DNA of 64,000 nucleotides from Mesostigma viride (lineage: Eukaryota > Streptophyta > Mesostigmatophyceae > Mesostigmatales > Mesostigmataceae), in assembly GCA_009746045.1 (NCBI GenBank), contig RPFO01000050.1, forward strand, positions 1,816,868 to 1,880,867. Direction: 5' to 3'. Positions 20,377-31,219 of this stretch are shown piece by piece. Within the stretch, counting starts at the first letter, position 1. The number at the start of each line of letters is the position of its first letter. Both the position numbers and the translations under genes were made by a program. The notes beneath the pieces were generated by a model that saw nothing but the letters and a program-made list of their open reading frames with translations, was not told where the DNA came from and did not search any database.

Positions 20377-20810
20377 CGATACACAACAGAGGCTGTCCTG
20401 ACTGCGAAAGACTTAATTACCAATGTCTTCGTCGTCTTCTACGTCTTCCACAGTGTGCATGCGTAGCTAGCCAGCTATGTCGCGGTTTACGATCCAGTTA
20501 ACGATAACGGCCCCGTAACCAGCCCAGTACCTAATATTGGAGCAGCTATGGCGCCGTACCCACTACCTGACCCGTCCCGTATACCCCAACGTAACCTGAA
20601 CCGAAGCCGTTCACGCCCCCGTAAACATAACCGGCCCAGTTATTGGGCCGTACCGAATCTCGGGGCCAATATTCCGAATGGTACCGTAACCGGTCCGGTA
20701 ACCTAAACCGCCAACGAATACGGACCCGTAACCTGCCCCGTCGAAGTTACCGGGCAGGTTACGGGGGCGTCGAAGTTACCGGACAGGTTACGGGGGCTTC
20801 AAATTAACTC
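20377..20810. other. Spacer rich in GTAACC-type motifs
   Basis: The first 100 bp are upstream of the minus-strand gene. From about 20510 to 20805 the sequence is dense in CCGTAACC / GGTTACGG variants, with a short tandem pair (CGAAGTTACCGG then CAGGTTACGGGGGC, about 20742 and 20771). No gene is seen. The 5' end of the old retrotransposon E0 would be expected here but no LTR is recognisable. Confidence 0.4.
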
Positions 20811-22547
20811 CTAGTGGGCACACTGACAGCGCGCGCATATAGCCAGCTCGCAGCAACAGCAATGCACAGGGCCCTGCCGTGTGTCACCGCTGCAAGCAGC
20901 CAGGACACTTTGCACGTGACATGCACCTGTGCCCGGCGGCCCAGAGTGGGGGCCGTAGGCAGTGACTAGGGTCCGGTGGTGAGGGTGAGGCAGCTGGTGA
21001 TGTGCCAAATATGCGAGCTAGTGCGGGGCAGCACGGCTCGACCCCCCAGGCTGGCTCACCCCTCCTGGGTGCTCGCGTGGCAGCGCTAGATGAGAGCGCT
21101 GGTGAGGAGGGGGACCATGCAGAGCAGGGGGCAGTTGCGGTAGGGGATGAAGCACTGTCTCAGGGAACGAGGGAGAAGGGGGTTGGAGGAGGTACTGCAG
21201 GGGTACACACTGCAGTTCTCGGGACGGGCCACCGGTACGAAGGTCCTCCCCACACCCGGGACCTCAGGCACAACAGTCTCAATGTCCATTGCATGGAGGC
21301 AGGTGGTACACTCAGTGTACTTAACATGGCAGTGAGGTTACACATACGGTTGGGTCATGGTCACGCTGCAGATCGAGCACTGGGCAGCATCACTGGGGTT
21401 TTCGGAGCTGGTGGCGACGTGCAGAGAGGTCTGGCAGAGGTGTAAGCATTGTCAGCGCAATGTGCCTAAGCCGCATAAGTTTCATGCACGTAGACCGGTG
21501 TTAGAGAGGGGCCCGGTGCAATTAGTGGATGTGCTCAAGTACGATGACAGGGAGTATGTGCTAGCGGTGGGGCGGTTCTCCAAGTTCAAGGCACTAGAGG
21601 TGTTGCCACGCAAGCACAAGGAAGATCGATGCTCACCAGCCTGCGCTTGGTAAAGGCCAAGTTTGCCGTGGTGTCAACTCTAGAGTGTGACCAGCAGTTC
21701 GAGTGTTGCATGAAGGAGCCGGGGTTTGAGCAGATTGTGGTGGCAGGTGCGGCAGATCACGAACATCAAGGGTTAGTGGAGAGACATATCAGGACCTCCA
21801 AGTTTGTGATGAGTGCTATTATGGCCAAGATGCGCTCGATCGCTGTCGTACCGCGATCAGGCTCTGTAATTGTGCAGGCAGATAGAGGAGCACATGAATC
21901 ACAGGGTGCATGATGGTCAGGGTACATGTGGATGGTGAGGAGGCAGCCGTCACGCCCCATGGTTTGGAGATGGGCCTGCTCCCGCTGGAGGCGGTAGAAG
22001 CATACCGTGATTGGCTGTGTGACCGGTACCTCAGGCTGGTGGACATGGACCTGCGCAGGGGTGATGTGTACGTGCCTAGTAGCGAGGGAGCAAGGGTGTG
22101 GGCGTACCAGGAGGGAAGTGCTTTGGAACAGGGTATGTGGGAGGGCCCTGTTGTGGTCAAGTCGGTGGACGGCGACCACATGTTGGCGAAGGTTGGGCGG
22201 GAGGACCGCCGCTTCGACCGACTACTGGCGTGGAAACACTTGCGGCCGTACTATACGAGGGGCTAGGTGCGCCAGCAGACCTGCCCCATGAGGAAGGTGC
22301 GATGGGCTCCAGCGCGCAGGCTGGAGGTGAGGCGGGGGACCCAGGGACGGCCGCAAGGGGGGTGAGAGAGGAGACGGGGCCTGATCAGCCTGCGCCCTCT
22401 CTTCCGTCGGATGGTGGGTTGCCACTGTCCAATGGCGGTCCAGCCAGTGTGGGACCAGGCGGGCTGGGGGTTGCCCTAATTCCGCTGATGGTCAGGAGGT
22501 GCAGCGCGCGACAATGTTTGCCCGTGTCATTGAGCGGCTGCAGGAAG
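20811..22547 (+). pseudogene. Old retrotransposon E0: Gag zinc knuckle and integrase remnants
   Basis: At about 20875-20960 the frame reads CHRCKQPGHFARDM, a Gag CCHC knuckle whose last Cys is lost. Then come the GAG-pre-integrase/HHCC part (LHIRLGHGHAADRALG ... RCKHCQRN, 21330-21460), the integrase core with Asp in VDVLKYDDREY, Asp in LECDQQFECC and Glu in GLVERHIRT (to about 21800), and an integrase C-terminal part (WEGPVVVKSVDGDH ... KHLRPYY, to 22266). The reading frame changes several times, so it is dead. It is followed by a Gly/Ala/Pro-rich linker and the insertion at 22553. The domain content matches E1 and E2, which lie on the opposite strand. Confidence 0.75.
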
Positions 22548-22552
22548 CCCGG

Positions 22553-23212
22553 AGTTGTACAAGCTAACGCTTATACTTTTTATGCGCAAACCTTTTAGCT
22601 AAGGTTAACGCATATTCTTACATCCTGCGCAGGATGTAAGAATATGCGTTAACCTTAGCTAAAAGGTTTGCGCATAAAAAGTATAAGCGTTAGCTTGTAC
22701 AACTTAAAACCTTTGCGCGTTGGGGCGGAATATTAAGCGGCTCCCTAACTAGGGTTTACTTCCACATCGAATTACTAATTCGATATCGAATTACTGATTC
22801 GATATTAATCCCGGGAGGTCCGATATCTACCTCGCTAGGCGATTAATTAGGTCCGACCGGTGCCCCGGCAGATCCTCCCAAATAATCCCTACTCGGCACT
22901 GGCCCCACGAGGTTTCGAACCCATGACTTCCGCGCCGCGCCGGTTCTAAGTTGTACAAGCTAACGCTTATACTTTTTATGCGCAAACCTTTTAGCTAAGG
23001 TTAACGCATATTCTTACATCCTGCGCAGGATGTAAGAATATGCGTTAACCTTAGCTAAAAGGTTTGCGCATAAAAAGTATAAGCGTTAGCTTGTACAACT
23101 TAAAACCTTTGGTTAACGCATATTCTTACATCCTGCGCAGGATGTAAGAATATGCGTTAACCTTAGCTAAAAGGTTTGCGCATAAAAAGTATAAGCGTTA
23201 GCTTGTACAACT
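22553..23212. mobile_element. Non-autonomous element with palindromic terminal repeats, family 2
   Basis: Bounded by TSD CCCGG (22548-22552 and 23213-23217). The ends are AGTTGTACAAG...CTTGTACAACT. Layout: a 152-bp perfect palindrome (22553-22704, centre TGCGCA), interior 22705-22948, a second identical palindrome (22949-23100), then TAAAACCTT and a truncated palindrome (23111-23212). The interior begins AAAACCT, as in family 1, and on the minus strand holds a tRNA 3'-half-like segment with GGGTTCGAAACC (22899-22933). No coding sequence. It interrupts the linker between integrase and protease-like domain of E0. Confidence 0.8.
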
Positions 23213-23916
23213 CCCGGCGGGCAATCGCGCGGAACGCGAGCAGCCGGGGGGCACGTTACCACGGGCCGGCGGGGCGGGCAGGCCGTCGGCTGTAGGTGGG
23301 GCGCCGCGGGCCGGCGAGGGAGCCGTAGGAGGGCCACCACGGTCCAGCGAGGCCAATGCAGGGCCAGCCGCAGGTGGAGAGGCACGGGCCGGCGATGCTG
23401 GCGCATCGACCGCAGGTGTGGGGCTACAAGCCGATGGCGCTGATGGGTCGGCTGGCACCCGGCGCGAGTCACTGAGCGGCGATGATGGCTCCGAGGGCAG
23501 CGGCGACGTCGCAATGGAGGCCGGTCATGAGGTAGCCTCGGTGTCTAAGCTAGTGGATTTTCAGCAGGACGGGCTGCCTGGGTGTCGGTTGGAGGTGGAT
23601 ACTAATATGCGGTGGTGTGCTTGCTAGGTGAAGGGGTAGCTAGGCACTTCCCGCTACAGCCGTCCAAGTGGAACTTTGTGGAGGACTTTTCTGGGGTGGT
23701 GCGCATGCCGGTAGTGGGCGAGGCCCTCAGTGCCTCAGTGATGCTGACCATTCTTGGGCGTGACACTCCTTTCTGCGTGCTTGAGGGCTATGATGGGCCG
23801 GCGATTCTGGGGCTGCCATTTCTTAATCACCCTGATGTTGTGATCCAGAGCTCTAGTTTGACCAGGGAGGGCCATGGGTCGATAGAGTTGGAATCGTACA
23901 AGGCAGTACAACCTCT
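23213..23916 (+). pseudogene. E0 protease-like domain
   Basis: After a Pro/Ala-rich linker, KLVDFQQD and LEVDTN mark the start of the retropepsin-like domain at about 23550-23600. A frame change follows at once, so the residues after DTN are unreadable. The frame 23612-23916 has VEDFSGVVRMPVVGEALSAS, FCVLEGYDG and AILGLPFLNHPDVVI, matching the same domain in E1 and E2. It is cut at CCTCT (23912-23916) by E1 and continues in phase at 32411. The domain lies downstream of integrase and upstream of RT. Confidence 0.75.
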
Positions 23917-24294
23917 AGTTATGGACACACTGAGCTTGGAATGCTTGGGCACTGCCAAATGGCGTGTGGGTGTGAACGACGAGACACCTTGGCATTAGGA
24001 TAATGTGGCACATATACCGCTGGCCAGCCGTCAACGATGGCTGGCCAGACTTTGCGTAAGTTAAACTAACTTACTGATCCTGGACGGACTAGTCTATCAG
24101 TTACAACCTGATCTAGTCAGTCCTAACATGACAACTACAGTCCCGGTACTGAGGTACCGGCTCATCACATACTGAGTACAGCCACGTGTCCATGCCACGA
24201 CTGCTCTAGTCCAGCACCGTCCCAGTACCCAATTGGGCGCCGGCGGTGCTGGCACGTGTCCACTTAGGCTACAGGCGGGAGACTTAGACTAACT
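23917..24294 (-). repeat. E1 3' LTR
   Basis: 378 bp, ends AGTTATGG...GACTAACT on the plus strand, i.e. 5'-AGTTAGTC...CATAACT-3' in element orientation. These are not the usual TG...CA termini. Reads identical to 32028-32405. Confidence 0.9.
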
Positions 24295-24302
24295 CCCACT
24301 TT
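24295..24302 (-). other. E1 polypurine tract
   Basis: AAAGTGGG on the minus strand directly abuts the 3' LTR. It is the expected primer site for plus-strand DNA synthesis and confirms orientation and LTR edge. The 380 bp to 24684 are 3' untranslated sequence of E1 with no gene. Confidence 0.6.
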
Positions 24303-24684
24303 AAGTTTTCTTTGGGTTTCAACAGAAACACACATAGCCATCAAATGGACGCAGCCATTCCCAATGCCGTAAAAACTGTCAGATAACCTACTAGGACCCA
24401 AAGGTCACCTCACACATGTACAAGAGATGCATTAAAAAGGCCCCATGTCTCAAGCATGGTTTCTTAACTGAGTGAGATGGGTGCTCCAGGCCCCAGCATG
24501 TCATGGTCATCCAAACAAGTGTCTCACAAAATTTTATTCAATAAATAACACATTCATCATGTCCCAACTTTCTAGACCAGTGCTTCTCACTGTCAGAAAA
24601 CTACCCAGCTGCCACTGCAGCCTTTCAGCTGCAGTATTAGGCAGGGGGTCATGGGCTAACATGTACAATGTGCCATGCATGCAG

Positions 24685-25473
24685 TCACTTCAGACTGTAA
24701 CCAGGGTTCATCAACCCATACAAGACCTGGTATTGTGGTCCTGCTGCTTGTGGCACCTTGGTCAGTGCATCTGCAGCATTGTCTTTGTCCCTGACGTGGG
24801 CTTTAGACTCCAGGTACTTGCATTCCTGTTTTAGCACAATCCAATCCAGGTCCGAGTGTACAGCCAAAGGATTGGCAAGGAAAGAGATGATAGATTGAGA
24901 GTCAGTCAGCAAATGTGCTTTCACTCCTGCAGAGCTACCAGCCTGGTGTTGAAGCCAGACCAGCAAGTGATTGAGATACCTTGCATGCAAGACAGAAGAT
25001 ACCACAGCCCTGCATTCAGCTACATTGCTACTCACAGCTTTCCTCTTGTGCAATCTACTGAACCAGGAGACTAGTGACTTCTGCCCACCTTGGTTATGCA
25101 GGAAAAACAATCCAGCCTCTCTGGCTTGAACCTTGGTAACTACCCTGGACTCCATTGAACTATCCATCATGCACGTGATGTGAATGGGAGTAAACAGGTC
25201 AAGTGAGTGAAGCATCAAAGGTGGACCATCATGCAACAACTGCTTGATTGCCCGTGCTCCTACCTCCTGTAGTACCTCGTCATCTACCCTGCTCACAAAA
25301 GCCAGGTGGGGTGCACATGTAGCACATAGCCAACCAAGCTTGCCTCTAATGGTAGGGCACATGTCAGGGGTGATGTGAACAGGCAGGACATCCAGACAAG
25401 ACTTAATGTATTCAGCAGAGGCCTGCATGGAACAAACCCAGCTGCCCTGCTGCTGCAGCAACTCAAGCATCAT
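24685..25473 (-). pseudogene. E1 pol: end of RT and RNase H
   Basis: 262 residues, one base out of frame with the upstream pol part; the break lies at the VFCGM junction near 25480. Residues about 50-70 belong to the RT thumb/connection. RNase H starts around ITCMMDSSMESRVVTK and includes SWFSRLHKRKAVSSNVAECR, LLTDSQSIISFL and DNAADALTKVP, the last being the Copia RNase H end signature (ADxLTK). The catalytic acidic positions (D in MMDSS, E in AECR, D in LLTDS, D in DNAAD) are present. Confidence 0.8.
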
Positions 25474-25483
25474 GCCACAGAAC

Positions 25484-27601
25484 CTAGTTGACTGGCTCCT
25501 TGCCCAGCTCTAGCTGCTTGCCAATCTCAAAACTGGCAGACACCTGAGCTATGAAAGCATCCACTGCAGCTCTAGGACCTGAGATTAACTGATCATCCCC
25601 ATGCCAGACAAACATCATCATTCCATCAGGGTGTGGGATGACAAACAAGCAAGGGTCAATGTCATCATAGGTGGCCCCTAGCTTCATGAATACCTCCTGT
25701 GCAGACAGCCTAAAAATTTTTGGAGCTGACTGCAACCCTTCAACCCCCAGGTTTGGCCTCAACAAGGGTTGAACAATATCCCTGTGCCACACCTTAGGAG
25801 TATTCACCACGTATACCTGACCTCTCCAGACCTGCTGTGCTATGGCAGGGTCCCCCTTTAGAAAGGCTCTTTTGATATCTGTGGCTTTACACACATAATC
25901 CTTCCCTGTATTAAGCTGATGCAAAAACAAGGAAAGCAACACCTTGAGAGACGTTTGCTGAATACCAGGAGTATAAAGCTCAGCCTCTGTCAGCTCTGTA
26001 GAGCCCCTGAACTCAGTAACACATGGCCTAGCATGGAAAATGGGTGGTCCCCCATCAGCCTGAGGTTTATGCTTGCACACAAACTTTAACCTTAGCTTCT
26101 TGGCTCCAGCTGGCATAGCATCAAGAGGAGTCACAGGTGGTGTGTGTGTGGGACTACGTGCATCTGGAACAACCCACTCCTCCCTGGCTTTGGTAAAAGC
26201 CTCCAGCCACTTAAGAAACCCAATCTGCGTCTGGCAGTCCCGTACAATATCATCATAGGACAGGGGAGACATGGATGCAACATCCCATCTACCAAGCCCA
26301 AACGCTGAAGGGTGTAGCTTTTGAGAGTGTATGAGGTCCTCCACACACGGTTCCTGACCTGGGAGGTACTTGGGCTTAACTGCATTGATGGCAGCATCCA
26401 ACCCAGTGCTAATCTGGCTCAAAGGGATTTTAAAATGATCTAGAGGCACCTGTCCTACCCCTGCCACACTCAACCTCCCAGCTGAGATGACAACACCAGG
26501 GTAAGATACAAAAGGTTCCCCTAACAGGGCATTCCCTGAGTAACCCTCAACCACCTGAAATGGAGTGGGCATACCCAAGATTTGAATGCTCACCTGACCT
26601 TTGACCTGCATTTTGGTTTTGCCTGAAAAATCTGACACTCTAGCCCATGGTGAGGCCTTCATTTTCAGACCAGATACAGCTGCTGCACTGATGATACTCA
26701 CCTGTGCTTGGGTGTCTACAGCCAAAATACTAGGATCTTGACCTGCATCCCCTACAGCATTGACTTGTGCTGCACCTGTTGCCACAACTGCTTTAGTGTT
26801 GTGTGCCTTGTGCAAGGCCTTAAGAATCTCAGCAAATGACTTCCTGGGAACGACAGGATCTGCTCTATTTTGTGACTCCTCCAGGTGTGAGGGAGGTGCT
26901 ACCTGCTGCTCACCCTGTGCACCGTCCTCCTGCCCAGGTGGACTATTGGGTTGTAGTGGGGCTGCACTACTGAGGAACACAGGAGCTTCTACTGTGGTAC
27001 TAGTGCTTGCATCAATGACGTCCTTAGCCAATTCATTGGGTGAGATCAATCCACCAGACTCCTGCTCTGAATCCATGTCCAAGAATTCTACCCCTGACAC
27101 GTCTGCCAGTGGTGGGTAATAAAGCTTGAGTCTATGCTTGCTGACCACACGCTCTCTGTCATGTTGTATAGTGACTGCAGTCCCTTCTTCATGAATTTTG
27201 GTGACTACAGCTGGACCGTGCCATCTGGCAGAGTGTGCTCTTCCTCTGTCACCCTCTCTGAAAAACAACACATGGTCCCCCACTTCAAACACAGGCCTGG
27301 CATTATTTTTGTCTTTCTTTGCCAGCAACTTGGCTAAGTGCTGCCTTTGTGTGTTGTAGTGAGTATGTACCTCTGAAGCATAGCTGCCTGACTGAAGGCC
27401 AGTTGGGGTGATTTCCCCAAAAGGTGAGGACATTATTGGTTTGGCGTTTAGCTGGGTAGTCACCCCTGCTGCCCAAGATGCCCTGTCAGCATAGCTACCA
27501 GAGTCAGCCAACCTGGATGGCATTTTTCTTATCACATCCCTGATGGCTCTCATGGTACGTTCTACCAACCCCTGACGTTCATGATCTTGAGCCCCAGACA
27601 C
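25484..27601 (-). pseudogene. E1 pol: integrase C-terminus, protease-like domain, RT
   Basis: 705-residue open frame. Residues 1-25 carry the last integrase acid (GLVERTMRA); 100-165 are an integrase C-terminal beta domain (VFEVGDHVLFF, ARWHGPAVVTKI). A Ser/Pro/Gln-rich linker follows. Residues 292-373 are retropepsin-like: ILAVDTQAQVSII, SDFSGKTKMQVKG, PFQVVEGY, NALLGEPFVSYPG. RT starts near 500 (KLRLKFVCKHK) with ATDIKRAFLKG (motif A Asp) and FVWHGDDQLI at 664-673 in place of the usual YVDD. The active-site triad is DTQ, not DTG/DSG. The frame is broken at both ends. Confidence 0.85.
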
Positions 27602-27603
27602 TT

Positions 27604-27927
27604 CTATATCTTGGGCAGGTCATTCCTGTCCTGGATGCAGAGAAACTGCTGGTCCAGCATTACTTTTTCAATGGGGTGAAAACGTGCCAAGGCTATCTGT
27701 AAAGCTCTGTGCAGCTGCTCTTTATCCATCCCAGGCAGGGGCTCCACTACCACAAACCTTGACCAGGCATCCTTTATGACTAGGTAGTATACCGTGTCCT
27801 TCACCACGTGTATAACATCCCCAACCAGTTTGCCTCTAGCCAGTGGTGGTGTGGCCACATGCCATTTTCTGGGCTTAGGAGCATATAGCTGACATTGCTC
27901 ACAGTGCTTACGTACGTGCCTGCACAT
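27604..27927 (-). pseudogene. E1 pol: integrase zinc pair and core
   Basis: 107 residues. HCEQCQLY is the CxxC half of the HHCC motif. GDVIHVVKDTVYYLVIKDAW supplies the first catalytic Asp and MLDQQFLCIQ the second. The frame ends in a stop at 27604 and resumes out of phase in the next part (EVSGAQDHERQGLVER). On the other side, the HHCC histidine half lies beyond the SINE insertion. Confidence 0.75.
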
Positions 27928-27956
27928 CTGTTCCAGGTCATGGCCTTGCTTGTATT

Positions 27957-28077
27957 GAGCAAGTGTTGTTTACATTCCCACCCTTGCAGGAAGTAGCTTA
28001 GAATGTATGATAGGCCATATGCCCCTTCTCTGGGCTATGTGCTACATATACTCCCAACGGAGTTATGTTCCAATTCA
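27957..28077. mobile_element. SINE-like insertion in E1 pol with 17-bp target duplication
   Basis: 121 bp between identical 17-bp copies of ATGGCCTTGCTTGTATT (27940-27956 and 28078-28094). The body contains CACCCTTGCAGGAAGTAGCT, GGCCATATGCCCCTTCTC and CTCCCAACGGAGTTATGTT and ends in a CAATTCA-type tail. A long target duplication and a simple-sequence tail indicate LINE-machinery retrotransposition. Relatives occur near 49505, 50131, 51041, 51344 and 51915. Confidence 0.8.
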
Positions 28078-28094
28078 ATGGCCTTGCTTGTATT

Positions 28095-28513
28095 TTATTG
28101 GCTAGCCTTTCAGCCACAGCCTCATGGCCCATAACCTTGTGCAGTTGCTCTGCTAGAGCACCATACGTGATTACCTTTTCTGCTGCTGCACTAAGGGAAG
28201 CTATGGTGGGGTCACGCATCATGTGTGACAGTGTCATGTCATATGCCACTTCCCAATCCACATCATCACACTCAGGCAACACTTGGCAGACAGAAGGTAA
28301 CAGGAGACCATTTGTGAAAAATGGTGAGGGTAGCTTACAGGAGTCTCCCTGGTCTGCCGCCCCCGCGCGGTTGTAGCGCCCTGCATGGCGTGTTCTTGTT
28401 GTGCCTGGGAGCCGTGCAGCGCGCTCCTGCTGCAATGGGGTGACGTGTTTTCCAGCATCCAGGACAAACATCAACGTCAGAACCATAGTCGGGTTTGCCC
28501 TTCCAGCAATCAT
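28095..28513 (-). pseudogene. E1 pol: GAG-pre-integrase region
   Basis: The frame contains DDVDWEVAYDMTLSHM and then EQLHKVMGHEAVAERLANKI, the H-x4-H half of the integrase zinc motif. It is in a different frame from the Gag zinc knuckle upstream; the switch lies near 28345. The SINE separates it from the CxxC half at 27880-27927. No protease-like domain lies here, where Copia elements normally have one. Confidence 0.7.
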
Positions 28514-29452
28514 CTTTTAGGTGCCCCTTACACAGGCACCTAGTGCAATGTTTGGTGGGGTCATGAGGTAACCTCTTGTCCCCCCCTGCTGGCTTAGCAC
28601 CCCCTGGCTTGCTAGCTCCCCCACTTTGTTTTCTGTTTTTATTGTTATTGTTCTTTCCCCCCCCCTTGTTTCCACCTCCCCCACTTTTGTTGTTTTTGTT
28701 TTTCTCTCCCCCCATCACTGCCTTTACCTGGGCTACCAGCGACTGCATCTGCTTCTTGGAGAGCCCCGTACCTGAGGCTTCCTCCCCCTTTACCTGCTTC
28801 ACCTTTACATCCTTGGCTAGCTGCAGCAGCAAACGGCTCTAGGCATTGCTGCACATAGGCCATTGCCTTCCTGAAGTCCTCCCACTTATCCTTCAGACCT
28901 GCCAGTATGACTGACAGGGTGGTAGGGTCCAGTTCTGCCTTTTGTAGCCATAGGTGTACTAGGTACTTGGCATTGAGCTTCTTCAGCTCCTCATCCCCCT
29001 CTATGTACATGACATACTTTTTGTTGTCACTCACATAGTCACGCTTATTGACCTTATACGCTTCTATCCACTGGAAGCCCTTAAGCACTTCTAAGTGCTC
29101 CCCCGTGGTAACAAGTGCCCTAAGATCAACCATGAACTGCGCCCACAACACATTTTCTGCCACGTCTACCCCGCTACTGGCACGCTTTTGGTACAATTGT
29201 ACCAACTGCTGGATAGGCTTGGCAGATTGATGGATGGGTGTGGACGCACGTAGGGATGCAAACCAATCACGGACATTATCACTACTAGCGTATGCATGTG
29301 ACAACTTAAACAACCACTCCCTAGCTTCGTCCTGGGTATGGCCCTCTGGCAAACCCGGAAACACTAGCTTATCCTCTTTCTTTTTTGGATCAAACCTGGG
29401 CCTATTCAAGGCCATGTTGGAGGTTGTGGTCGTTCCTGCTGGTGGTGGCTGC

Positions 29453-29490
<38 letters not shown>

Positions 29491-30427
29491 CTGCCGCTCC
29501 CCGCCCTCGTGCCGTGTTGGTGCAGACTCCTGGGTGCCGTGTCCACCCCCGCCCTGGTTGCCCCCCCTCTCCCCGTCATCCTCCCCCTCGTCCCTCTCGT
29601 CCCTCCTGCGTTTTTGCTGTGGCTGGCACGCCTCCTCCGGTGCCCTTCGCTTTGCTGGCTTCAGCGAGGCCACCAGCCTCGCCACCGTGTCTGCTAGGCG
29701 GCCATGCTCGGCCGGGGTGAGCTCCCGCCCCTCGTCCAGCATCTGCTGGGCCAGTTGGAGTTGCCTCCGGATGTCCTCCCGGTGCGACAAGGTCGCTGGA
29801 CCGGGTTCGCCCCGGTGCGTCACCCTGGTCCTTGCCGCTGTGCCGTCTCGGTTTGAAATGGTATGCGTTGGTTGCGACAAGAAATGGTACAGTTGCTCGG
29901 TGGAAATGCGCTCATCCGGCATCAAACCAAATTCAGCTCTTACCGCCTCCCCCATGCATCCCCTCACAGCAGCCTTCTTGATGTTCTTCGACATACGGCG
30001 TCGCTGCTTCAGCATACGCCTCTCCAGGCGACCTACGCTTGCCTCCCAGGCGGCCAGCTTCCTGCGGTAGCGCTCCTCGGCTTCCCGACGAGCCGGCCCC
30101 TGCAATGGTGCTATCTCCGCGACCTTACGGTACTTCCAGCTCTTCAGGTCGCGGGTGAGACGCTCACACCGCACCTTGGTGTGAGACATCTTCACCCGAA
30201 TCCTGGCCGCGAGCGCCTCCGCCCTGTCACGCTCCTGCTGCTCGCGCAGCTTCCTCTGCGCGATCACGTTCCGCCTCCGCTGCTTCTTCTCCCGCTCCGC
30301 CTTGAAGACCGCTAGCCTCCTCTGCGCCTCCTTCTCTCGCGCCTGCATAGCCGGCGTCATCTCCACCAGGTCGTCCGCTTCGGACGCCGACGGACCCGTC
30401 AAAGAATACTCCGACTCCTGCAGCACC
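28335..30427 (-). pseudogene. E1 Gag, main part with zinc knuckle
   Basis: The 593-residue frame (28645-30427) has a basic coiled-coil N part (AEREKKQRRRNVIAQRKL), a Gln run of about 15, and a capsid-like region (RPRFDPKKKEDKLVFPGLPE, DVAENVLWAQFMVDLRAL, YLVHLWLQKAELDP). A frame change near 28830 leads to AKDVKVKQVKGEE, a Lys/Asn/Gly-rich stretch and the knuckle CTRCLCKGHLKDDC, an intact CX2CX4HX4C. A second Cys/His group (CPGCWKTRH) follows. Gag packages the RNA. The upstream Gag part is at 31220-31919, split off by the palindromic element. Confidence 0.75.
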
Positions 30428-31219
30428 AGTTACGTTAAATAGTGCCGGAACCTTTTGCCGCCTGAGGCAAATCGGGCCGGAACACTATTTTGCCCGGAAT
30501 AACCACTTCCGAGCACCCAAGTTAATTCGGCCGAATTAACTTGGGTGCTCGGAAGTGGTTATTCCGGGCAAAATAGTGTTCCGGCCCGATTTGCCTCAGG
30601 CGGCAAAAGGTTCCGGCACTATTTAACGTAACTAAAACCTGGCCTCGTGGAGGGGGGACGAAGAGCCCGAGACATCCGCCTAGGCCGCTGAGCACGCACC
30701 ACTAAATGCATGCGCCGGAGCTGCCTCAGTGAGGATTCGAACCCCTGACCTCCAAGGTGCACAGGTTTTAGTTACGTTAAATATTAACTTGGGTGCTCGG
30801 AAGTGGTTATTCCGGGCAAAATAGTGTTCCGGCCCGATTTGCCTCAGGCGGCAAAAGGTTCCGGCACTATTTAACGTAACTAAAACCTGTGCACCTTGGA
30901 GGTCAGGGGTTCGAATCCTCACTGAGGCAGCTCCGGCGCATTTAGTGGTGCGTGCTCAGCGGCCTAGGCGGATGTCTCGGGCTCTTCGTCCCCCCTCCAC
31001 GAGGCCAGGTTTTAGTTACGTTAAATAGTGCCGGAACCTTTTGCCGCCTGAGGCAAATCGGGCCGGAACACTATTTTGCCCGGAATAACCACTTCCGAGC
31101 ACCCAAGTTAATTCGGCCGAATTAGCTTGGGTGCTCGGAAGTGGTTATTCCGGGCAAAATAGTGTTCCGGCCCGATTTGCCTCAGGCGGCAAAAGGTTCC
31201 GGCACTATTTAACGTAACT
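30428..31219. mobile_element. Non-autonomous palindromic-terminus element, family 1, inside E1 gag
   Basis: TSD GCACC (30423-30427 and 31220-31224). 792 bp: palindrome 30428-30633 (206 bp, centre CGGCCG), spacer 30634-30769, shortened palindrome 30770-30881, inverted spacer 30882-31013, palindrome 31014-31219. The ends are AGTTACG...CGTAACT. The spacers again contain the tRNA 3'-half-like segment (GGTTCGAATCC; 30890-30930, and inverted at 30720-30765). It differs from the 4250 copy by ...CGGAACAC instead of ...CGTCACAC in each arm, so there are subfamilies. Flanking Gag reads IPREIDGV on one side and QESEYSLTG on the other. Confidence 0.85.
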
